Of a DNA stretch of 5,537 nt, positions 1-5,305 are shown one piece after another. The translations under genes were made by a program, and so were the position numbers. Origin of the DNA: an uncultured Atopobiaceae bacterium (GTDB lineage Bacteria; Actinomycetota; Coriobacteriia; Coriobacteriales; Atopobiaceae); the NCBI GenBank assembly GCA_905235165.1, contig CAJOKK010000096.1, positions 1-5,537 on the forward strand, read 5' to 3'. Below the pieces are notes generated by a model. It was not told where the DNA came from. It saw only the letters and a program-made list of their open reading frames with translations, and made no database searches. Each line of letters opens with the position of its first letter. The stretch's first letter is position 1.

Positions 1-17
1 GGGAAAGGATGGCAACC

Positions 18-203
18 ATGAAATTCGAAGAACTGACGGAAGAAAAAAAGGCCAAGCTCAAGGAGTGCAAGTCAGTCGAGGATATTATGAAGCTGGCGAA
101 GGAAGAAGGCCAAGAGCTTTCCGAGGACGAACTTGATGCTATAAGCGGTGGAGAATGGTCTAGTTGCAGCTATACTTGCGAGCGTTTGGGTTACATTGCG
201 TAA
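18..203 (+). CDS. RiPP precursor peptide A with Nif11-type leader
   Basis: Predicted 61-residue precursor peptide. Residues 1-45 form an acidic, helical leader (MKFEELTEEKK... LSEDELDAISGG) that matches the Nif11-like leader pattern: a Glu/Lys-rich helix, an A-K-E-E-G turn, then ELS-D-EL-x2-ISGG. Leaders of this class are normally cut after the double Gly by a C39-peptidase ABC exporter. The core would be the last 16 residues, EWSSCSYTCERLGYIA, with Trp at core position 2 and two Cys spaced CX3C. An ATG at 9 is also in frame, but AAAGGA (4-9) sits 8 nt before the ATG at 18 and only the latter has a properly spaced ribosome-binding site. The leader aligns closely with that of precursor B at 627-854, so both are likely substrates of the radical SAM enzyme at 1152-2510. 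Its promoter lies outside the window. The precursor call is strong; the modification is unknown. Confidence 0.9.
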   Translation: MKFEELTEEKKAKLKECKSVEDIMKLAKEEGQELSEDELDAISGGEWSSCSYTCERLGYIA

Positions 204-491
204 AGTTTTTCGAGAGATTCGGATTGCGAGGGGTGACGGCGATGTGCCGGAAGAAACGATAGCCCCTCTACCTGCGAATACTCTGCTCTCGGTGAACGGC
301 ATTCTGAGCTCATGTTCTGCTTTGGACGAGAGACATTACCAAAACTTCGATTTCTTGCCACTTTGACCGCATTCAGCTTGTGCGTTTCGGTCCTTTTGAC
401 AGCTTTCGGCCCGAATCCCGCCGACTGCGAGCTCGAACAGCTTTCCCTGCCGGTGGCGCACGGGACGACGCCTATCGTCGCGACTCACGAA
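204..491. other. Gap between convergent precursor genes, no confident gene
   Basis: I see no recognisable gene here. The only coding candidate is a 69-codon + strand frame from ATG 312 to a stop at 519-521. Its product has a basic start and then a hydrophobic stretch (LRFLATLTAFSLCVSVLLTA), which resembles a signal peptide or single membrane segment. However, its ribosome-binding site is poor and its stop codon lies inside the loop of the 492-554 hairpin, so I do not call it a gene. A weak nested hairpin is possible near 229-277 (GAGGGG with CCCCTC, enclosing CGGC with GCCG), without a U-tract. Confidence 0.3.
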
Positions 492-554
492 AAACCACCG
501 GCCTTGTTCTTGTTCGAGTGAATGGTTCACCGATAAGAACAAGGCCGGTGGTTT
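492..554 (-). terminator. Long perfect hairpin, probable terminator between convergent genes
   Basis: The arms at 492-511 and 535-554 are perfect 20-bp reverse complements rich in GC (core CCACCGGCCTTG). The 23-nt loop can itself pair, GTGAA (517-521) with TTCAC (526-530), flanked by TCG/CGA, so the whole 63 nt can fold into one long stem. Read leftward, the stem is followed by a run of five U, as expected for intrinsic termination of the precursor B transcript, whose stop codon is about 70 nt away. Read rightward there are only three U before GC, so termination for precursor A is less certain. A 20-bp perfect stem is longer than a usual terminator, and it could instead be a dispersed palindromic repeat. 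Confidence 0.6.
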
Positions 555-626
555 GCAAGCATGCCTTGGTGCGTGCGAGAGACGGGAAAGGGGAGGGCGC
601 TCGTGTACGCGATGGCGTGGGGCTGC

Positions 627-854
627 CTACATCAATTTGAGCTTGCCGCTCTGAGTTGAGCCGTTCGGGCTATCGCATACCACCGTGCAAACATGGGGGT
701 TGCAGTACTCATCGTCCCAACTGCCACCGGAGACGCTCGAAAGCTCTTCGTCCGTGAGCTCGAAGCCGTTCTCCCTGGCAGCGTGGAACAGCTCCTCGGT
801 CGTCTTGCAGTTACGGAGGGTTTCCTTAAGTTCCTCGTTCATCATCTGGCTCAT
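627..854 (-). CDS. RiPP precursor peptide B with Nif11-type leader
   Basis: Predicted 75-residue precursor. The leader is residues 1-44 (MSQMMNEELKETLRNCKTTEE...), ending LTDEELSSVSGG. It shares with precursor A the block K/R-x-C-K-S/T-x-E-D/E, then A-K/R-E-x-G-x-EL-S/T-x2-EL and the SGG cleavage motif. The 31-residue core begins SWDDEYC and contains three Cys spaced CX4CX3C (core positions 7, 12 and 16), followed by a hydrophilic tail ending SGKLKLM. Trp is again at core position 2, as in A. The start at 854 has a strong AGGAAGGA ribosome-binding site (861-868) six nt upstream. The gene lies on the same strand as, and downstream of, the maturase operon, but the hairpin at 1070-1123 probably separates the transcripts, so it likely has its own promoter. 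Being a RiPP precursor is well supported; the ring chemistry is not deducible. Confidence 0.92.
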   Translation of the reverse strand: MSQMMNEELKETLRNCKTTEELFHAARENGFELTDEELSSVSGGSWDDEYCNPHVCTVVCDSPNGSTQSGKLKLM

Positions 855-868
855 TGGTGGTCCTTCCT

Positions 869-925
869 TTAAGAAAACGCGAAAAAAATTACGTAATTAA
901 TAATTGCACGTTAAAAACCGCCAGT
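869..925 (-). promoter_or_regulatory. AT-rich upstream region of precursor B with 12-bp palindrome
   Basis: The region just upstream of the precursor B ribosome-binding site is strikingly AT-rich compared with the neighbouring genes. It contains the perfect palindrome AATTACGTAATT at 887-898 and TATTAAT-like sequence beside it, suitable for a -10 element on the minus strand. I do not find a convincing -35 at the correct spacing. A promoter with an overlapping operator is the simplest reading. Confidence 0.35.
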
Positions 926-1069
926 TCTGAAAATGGAGAAATTGTGTGGTGAACGGTTGTCTCTCATCGTTAAGCGGCAATTTAGGCATGTCACAGCCCA
1001 AGTAATGCCGCAAATGACATAACAGAATGCCATTAAGGACAAGTCAAAGGCCTCAAGGAAAGCATAAGA

Positions 1070-1123
1070 ATTGAGAAAGGGTGCGTGACGGGATCTGCTT
1101 CCCGTCATGCACCCTTACTCAAT
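1070..1123 (-). terminator. Probable terminator of the radical SAM operon
   Basis: The arms at 1077-1093 and 1100-1116 pair over 17 positions with one G/T pair at 1085/1108. Beyond an A/A mismatch (1076/1117) pairing continues, ATTGAG (1070-1075) with CTCAAT (1118-1123), giving a stem of about 24 pairs and a 6-nt loop. It lies 28 nt beyond the maturase stop codon. On the minus strand the GC-rich core stem is followed by a U-rich stretch (UUUCUCAAUUCUU). This would end the maturase transcript before precursor B. Confidence 0.65.
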
Positions 1124-1151
1124 GCGACTCGAGATAGTTAAGGATCGCGTG

Positions 1152-2510
1152 CTACTTCTTCTTGATGCGGGAATGAAGCGCCAAGACGAAGGCCTCGGGG
1201 TCCTGCTTGGCGTTGATGCAGGCGCGCTGGTTGAAAAGGCGCTGATAAGGACAGCCGCCGACGCACAGGGGGAGCCAGACACATTCGCGGCACTCGTTGT
1301 CGGGAAGCGGCAGGGCCGTATTCAGGAAGACGGTGAGGTTATCGGGATTCGACGCGGTCGCCAAGGGATTCGCGGGATCCCAGTCGCGCGCGTTGCCGTA
1401 GGCGAGCTCGGTCTTGTCGACGGATTCCCAGCACTTGTGCAGGTTGCCCTTCTCGTCGATGCCGACGCTCAAGATGACGTTGGCGCCGCAATAATGTCCG
1501 CGGCCGCCGCGGAAGGTAGTCGAGTCGGTTTCGAGGGTGACGTCGAGGGCGGAGTTGTCGCAAAGCAGGTTCACTTGCTCTCCGCGATCGTTCGCGGTCT
1601 GGCTGTCGGAGACGATGGCGGTGTAGTAGTTCAGCTCGTTGCCTGAGGAGGCGGCGAGGTCTTTGATGAATTGCTTCAGATCGCCGACCTCGTGGCGATT
1701 GTCCTTATGCACGTTGTGGCGGATTTTCACCTTGAAGGGGATCTTCGTGTCGCGCAGGTTGGCGATGATGCGCTCGAAGGTGCCCTTGCCGTTCGCGAGG
1801 CGCCTTGTCGCGTCGTGGGTTGCGCCGATGCCATCCACGGTGACCTGTGCTTGCTCTACCTTGCAGCGATCAAGCAGGTCGACGATGTCTTGTGTGAGGA
1901 AGTAACCGTTCGTGATGATGCTGGCGGAATAATCGCACGAATGCTCGTCTGCAAGCACCATGAGGCGCTGCGTGAGCGACTCGATGACTTCCGGAGCGAG
2001 GAGGGGCTCGCCGCCAAACCAGGTGACGCTCAGCGTTTCCGGCTTCGCCGCGTCGAGCATGCGCTCTGCGAGCTTGATGACGTCGTCTTGGACCTCCTGC
2101 GTCATCTTTCCGTGCCCATGGCTCTCGAAGCAGTAGGGGCAGTCGAAGTTGCAGCCCATGGTGGGACAGATGGTGAGGCTGACGACTTTCGAGAAGGAGC
2201 AGGAACCGCGACCCATGGTTTCGAGGGCAGCGAGTTCGTCGAAGTTTGCGATGACCCCGCGCTTGGAAAGTCGTTCGATGATAGGATGGTGCTCGTCGAT
2301 CTCGTCAAGGACGCTCATGAGGTAGAGCTCGATGGGGCTGTATTCCGCGCAGGTGCCCTTGAAGAGGTTGGCGATCGCTACGTTCGCGGAGTCGGCGATG
2401 GGGGCGCTGACGTTGTAGCGCGAGACGTGCCAACCGGCATCGCTCGCTGTGCGTCCCGTCGTCGCGTTCTTCTTCTCTTGCGTCGTGTCGTCCTGTGTTT
2501 CCTGTCCCAC
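1152..2510 (-). CDS. Radical SAM/SPASM peptide maturase
   Basis: Predicted 452-residue cytoplasmic iron-sulfur enzyme, expected to cleave S-adenosylmethionine to a 5'-deoxyadenosyl radical and install a crosslink or other change in a precursor core. The radical SAM cluster motif CX3CX2C is at C120, C124 and C127 (CNFDCPYC), preceded by C115. GGEP is at 166-169, ITNG at 199-202 and the QVTVDG strand near 222-227. The C-terminal SPASM domain is complete: C341-X13-G-X4-C360, then C407-X2-C-X5-C-X3-C420, then C431, enough for two auxiliary clusters. Residues about 32-101 resemble the N-terminal region usual in peptide maturases and may bind the leader. I chose GTG 2510 because AAAGGA (2516-2521) is 5 nt upstream; the longer frame from GTG 2537 has no ribosome-binding site. 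The gene follows the 340-residue protein by 64 bp in one apparent operon. The family is certain; the bond formed (thioether, C-C cyclophane or other) is not. Confidence 0.95.
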   Translation of the reverse strand: MGQETQDDTTQEKKNATTGRTASDAGWHVSRYNVSAPIADSANVAIANLFKGTCAEYSPIELYLMSVLDEIDEHHPIIERLSKRGVIANFDELAALETMGRGSCSFSKVVSLTICPTMGCNFDCPYCFESHGHGKMTQEVQDDVIKLAERMLDAAKPETLSVTWFGGEPLLAPEVIESLTQRLMVLADEHSCDYSASIITNGYFLTQDIVDLLDRCKVEQAQVTVDGIGATHDATRRLANGKGTFERIIANLRDTKIPFKVKIRHNVHKDNRHEVGDLKQFIKDLAASSGNELNYYTAIVSDSQTANDRGEQVNLLCDNSALDVTLETDSTTFRGGRGHYCGANVILSVGIDEKGNLHKCWESVDKTELAYGNARDWDPANPLATASNPDNLTVFLNTALPLPDNECRECVWLPLCVGGCPYQRLFNQRACINAKQDPEAFVLALHSRIKKK

Positions 2511-2574
2511 GGGAATCCTTTCTCTTGAGCGGGCCACATCGGGAATACGTGCGCGGCGCGCGATAGTTGCTTGG

Positions 2575-3597
2575 TCAATCCTTGGAGGTGGCGTCGCCCG
2601 CCGCCATCCTCATGTACATCTTGGAGGGTTGCAGCACGCCCGCCCGCCAGCGCACTTTCAGCCAGGCGGGCGTGAGGACGAGGGCATAGTTCTTCATTTC
2701 GCCCTCGTCTTCGAAGCGTAGTCCGCGCGTGAAGGTCATGTCGGGCATGAGCTGGGTTCGTTCGTCGGCGATGCCCCAGTTCATGAGTTGCTTCATGATA
2801 TCGGCGCAGACGCCGCCGGTGAAGGACTCCTTGACGACCGACGAGCGCATCGTGTCGAAGCGGATGTCGATGGCGAACATGTCGCCCAGACGTCCATCGG
2901 GGAGGACGTCAAGCTGGAAATCAATGGCGTCCGGGGCGAGTTCGAGCACGCGCGCGGCCTGTTCGAGCAGGGTGTCATCGAAGTCTTCGAAACCCGCCTG
3001 CGTAAGCGTTTTGCCAAGAAGAATGGGGTCTTTCGCGCAACGCTTTCCCGCCTCCGGATTGATGTAGCCGCACACGCGAAGTGGCGAGGACTTCCTCCCA
3101 CGAAACATGCCGAAGAAGTCGAGGCTCCAGCCCTCTACCATGCGGGCGTTTTGCGCATGGTAGAGGGCGGCTCGTTCGGGCTCGCCTGCCACTTGGCAAA
3201 AGGGGTCGACAAGCTCGGTGTGGGAGCGCGGCTGGAAGTGGATGCCCGCGGCGGAGGCGTCGTTTCTGGAGCAGTCGAGCTCGAAGCCGAAGCTGATGTC
3301 GTCGATGCGGCTGCGTTCGCGTTGGTAAAACGACACAATCTCCTCGCAGCCCTCAGCGAGGGGGGAGTCGATGCGTGTCTGTTCGGGGAGGTTCGAGTAG
3401 AGTAGCGTCACGTCGAGGAAGGGCTCGCCCAAAAGCGGGAACTCGAGATAGATTTCAGGAAAGGACGTGCCCACGAGAAAGGGATGTACGACCTCGCGGA
3501 CGCGTGGGACGCACGAGCCGAACAAGGTCTCCTCTCGTCCGTCGGCGCCGGCCTGAAGGAGCAGTACCTCGAAGGCGGTGTCGTGGCTCACAAACAT
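2575..3597 (-). CDS. Unknown-family protein (340 aa), first gene of maturase operon
   Basis: I do not recognise this family. The 340-residue product has no signal peptide or membrane segment and should be cytoplasmic. Landmarks shared with the neighbour at 3836-4834 are FPEIYLEFPLLGEPF (46-60), GMFRGR (163-168) then PLRV (172-175), AGFEDF (191-196), FQLDVLPDG (227-235), IDIRF (243-247), WGIADER (274-280), LKVRWRAG (313-320) and KMYMRM (326-331). The alternating hydrophobic strands with Asp-Gly turns suggest a mostly beta or alpha/beta fold. The broken copy at 4921-5305 is its closest relative here. It is co-directional with and 64 bp upstream of the maturase, so the two are probably co-transcribed and may act on the same peptide. 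The ribosome-binding site before ATG 3597 is poor; this start is kept because it matches the decayed paralog's original start (ATG-CTT-...-AGC-CAC). A tailoring enzyme or accessory binding protein is possible, but there is no direct evidence. Confidence 0.88.
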   Translation of the reverse strand: MFVSHDTAFEVLLLQAGADGREETLFGSCVPRVREVVHPFLVGTSFPEIYLEFPLLGEPFLDVTLLYSNLPEQTRIDSPLAEGCEEIVSFYQRERSRIDDISFGFELDCSRNDASAAGIHFQPRSHTELVDPFCQVAGEPERAALYHAQNARMVEGWSLDFFGMFRGRKSSPLRVCGYINPEAGKRCAKDPILLGKTLTQAGFEDFDDTLLEQAARVLELAPDAIDFQLDVLPDGRLGDMFAIDIRFDTMRSSVVKESFTGGVCADIMKQLMNWGIADERTQLMPDMTFTRGLRFEDEGEMKNYALVLTPAWLKVRWRAGVLQPSKMYMRMAAGDATSKD

Positions 3598-3664
3598 GGC
3601 GACACGGTCGCTTTCGATGTGGTGGCTGCGTTCAAGGTGTTGTCCTCTCTCATGGGGCGCATGC

Positions 3665-3694
3665 AGTAAAGCCTGCTTTACCTCGTATTTTCAA
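3665..3694 (-). promoter_or_regulatory. Candidate promoter of the maturase operon with overlapping operator
   Basis: On the minus strand, TTGAAA (3694-3689) and TTTACT (3670-3665) are 18 bp apart, giving a plausible -35/-10 pair and a leader of about 60 nt before ATG 3597. The perfect palindrome GTAAAGC-CT-GCTTTAC at 3666-3681 covers most of the -10 box and the adjoining spacer, the position expected for a repressor site. The regulator is not in the window. Confidence 0.42.
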
Positions 3695-3793
3695 TCGAGC
3701 CGCTAAGAAAGCATAGCACAGGCGACCTTGCAGGCGAGGACTCCCGCGCGTGTCGTCAGGCTGGCCTTCCGCGTGTCTTCGCGACGGCAATCG

Positions 3794-3799
3794 TATAAT
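3794..3799 (+). promoter_or_regulatory. Consensus -10 box for the divergent unknown-family gene
   Basis: A perfect TATAAT lies 37 nt before the TTG start at 3836. The -35 position holds no good match, so the promoter may need an activator. Transcription starting near 3806 would leave an untranslated leader of about 30 nt containing a GGGGGTG ribosome-binding site (3825-3831). This argues against translation from the upstream in-frame TTG at 3728 and the ATG at 3815. Confidence 0.45.
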
Positions 3800-3835
3800 C
3801 AGACGCAAATATTTATGCGAGGGTGGGGGTGTCTC

Positions 3836-4834
3836 TTGGATCGTCAATACCTGTTTGAACTCATGTATGTGCTTATGTCGGCTGATGGACGCAGGGATGC
3901 CCTGTTCGGAGGGGACTTCAAGCTTGCGAGTGAGGCGTTCGCGCGTTCGCTGGCGGGCAAGGACTTTCCCGAGGTGTGGTTCGAGCTGCCGCTTGCGGGG
4001 GAACCCTGGCATGATTTCCACTCGCTGGTCTCCTACGATGACGTGGCTGGGAGGAAGGTGAGCTATGCCGGCCATGCGGGTGTCTATGATGACGCTCTCG
4101 CCTGGTTTGCCGCCCAGACCCTCAACGAGTCTGCCGCGCACAAGCTTGCCTTGAGCTACGACACGTCGAGGGGCGACGTGGAGTCGCCTGCGGTGCAGCT
4201 TCTGAGAAACATGAATGACCCAGGCTTGCCGGTCGACTTCTTGAACGCCGTCGGCCGCACGGACCTGCGTGACAACTACCTTGCCTTCGCAATGCGCATG
4301 CCGAGTGATTGGTACGACTGCTACGTCGGCGTCTTTCCTGGTCGCGAAGGTGCCGAGTGTGATCCGTGGTTGCGTGTCGAGTGTATGCAGGGCATGTCGA
4401 CGCAGCGGACCTACGCAAACGACCCCGATCGCCTGCGGGCGGACCTCGAAAGCATCGGCATGGCCGACGTGAGTGAGGAAGCCATTGCGGGTACGCAGCT
4501 GCTCGCGCGTTCCCCTTTCTCACTCGAGATGCAGTTCAACATAGGCGCGGACGGCATCGCGCGGCCGACCCTCTCCTCCTGCGTGCGTTTCGAGCCGAGG
4601 GACTGGGCAGATCCGGAGCGTCGTGAGCGAGTGTACGAGCTGCTGGGGGAGGTACAGCGTCTGGGCATGGCGGACAATCGCTGGAAGCTGCTCCTAGAGG
4701 CCTCCTTCAAGAAGCGCGTGAAGAAGGATGACGAGACCGTGTTCCTTACGTGCTATGCTCCCGGTCTGAAGCTGCGCTGGCGTGATGGTCAGGCTCCCGA
4801 TGCGAAGGTGTACCTGATTGGTATGGCCAACTGA
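3836..4834 (+). CDS. Unknown-family protein (332 aa), divergent paralog
   Basis: Second member of the family at 2575-3597, not recognised by function. The landmarks are collinear with that protein: FPEVWFELPLAGEPW (44-58), GVFPGR (165-170), WLRV (178-181), FSLEMQFNIGADG (228-240), LKLRWRDG (321-328) and KVYLI (334-338). Overall similarity is clear but moderate, so this is an old divergence rather than a recent duplication. The frame is open back to TTG 3728, but I start at TTG 3836: GGGGGTG (3825-3831) is correctly spaced, TATAAT lies at 3794-3799, and the resulting length and N-terminus (DRQYLFELMYVLMSADGR) match the paralog (HDTAFEVLLLQAGADGR). No signal peptide or membrane segment is seen. 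It is transcribed divergently from the maturase operon, so it can be regulated separately. It could act on a different substrate, such as the other precursor, or as a partner of the 340-residue protein; both are inference. Confidence 0.86.
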   Translation: MDRQYLFELMYVLMSADGRRDALFGGDFKLASEAFARSLAGKDFPEVWFELPLAGEPWHDFHSLVSYDDVAGRKVSYAGHAGVYDDALAWFAAQTLNESAAHKLALSYDTSRGDVESPAVQLLRNMNDPGLPVDFLNAVGRTDLRDNYLAFAMRMPSDWYDCYVGVFPGREGAECDPWLRVECMQGMSTQRTYANDPDRLRADLESIGMADVSEEAIAGTQLLARSPFSLEMQFNIGADGIARPTLSSCVRFEPRDWADPERRERVYELLGEVQRLGMADNRWKLLLEASFKKRVKKDDETVFLTCYAPGLKLRWRDGQAPDAKVYLIGMAN

Positions 4835-4920
4835 GGACCTTCTTTGTCAGTCGGGCCACGTCGCGAGCAACGAGTGACGGACGCTTTGGAATGCTTGGCG
4901 TGAGGAATTGTGCTCGCTTT

Positions 4921-5305
4921 GAGGAGAAGTCGGTGCACTGCGGGGCAAGCTGGAAGACGCGCGAGGCCTGCTCAAGCATCGTATCGCCAAAGGCCTCGAA
5001 GCCCGCCTTCGTGAGGGCGTCGGCAATCAGTGACAGTTGCTTCTGGTGGCTCTGCTTGAGCTCTTGGTCGTGGTAGCTGCAGACGCGAAGGGGTGCCTCG
5101 CTTCTTCCGCGAAAGATGCCGAAGAAGCTCAGTTCCCACCCTTTGGGCACGCGCGCGTTCTGCGCGTGGTAAAGCTCTGCCCTGACAGGTTCGCCAAGCG
5201 CCTCGCGAACGCGCTGCAGGCTATCGCCGAACAAGATCGGCCCACGATCTTTGTCGGCAGCCTGCAGAAGCAGCACTTCAAAGGCCTTCTCGTGGCTTAA
5301 AGCAT
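4921..5305 (-). pseudogene. Decayed third copy of the unknown family
   Basis: Remnant of a gene close to the 340-residue protein at 2575-3597. Shared runs include AFEVLLLQA, LYHAQNAR, GWxLxFFGxFRGR, PLRVC, LTxAGFExFxDTxLEQAxRV and LAP. Three lesions are visible. First, a good ribosome-binding site (AAGGTGA) precedes ATG 5305, but the frame then reads ATG-CTT-TAA; comparison with the intact gene's ATG-TTT-GTG-AGC-CAC implies loss of one base after the second codon. Second, at about 5193-5201 the sequence jumps from the RVRE equivalent (residue 35 of the intact protein) straight to GEP (residue 138), an in-frame loss of about 100 residues including FPEIYLEFPLLGEP. Third, similarity ends near 4921 after the DF at residue 227, so the last third is missing; the open frame continues to 4746 only by running antisense into the neighbour's 3' end. 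A TTG at 5321 restores an open frame of 191 residues but lacks a correctly spaced ribosome-binding site. A short functional protein is unlikely. Confidence 0.85.

Noticed and set aside
492..554. CRISPR or insertion-sequence terminal repeat reading of the inverted repeat
   Set aside because: There is a single copy of the palindrome with no spaced array, no transposase frame and no flanking target duplication.
911..1108. 65-residue minus-strand frame with hydrophobic residues between the maturase and precursor B
   Set aside because: It starts inside the arm of the 1070-1123 hairpin, has no ribosome-binding site and no recognisable family.
1671..2528. 285-residue plus-strand open frame
   Set aside because: It is antisense to the radical SAM gene, whose motifs are complete on the other strand. 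The frame is a GC-driven shadow.
2788..3405. 205-residue plus-strand open frame
   Set aside because: Antisense shadow of the 340-residue gene, with no initiation signal or family resemblance.
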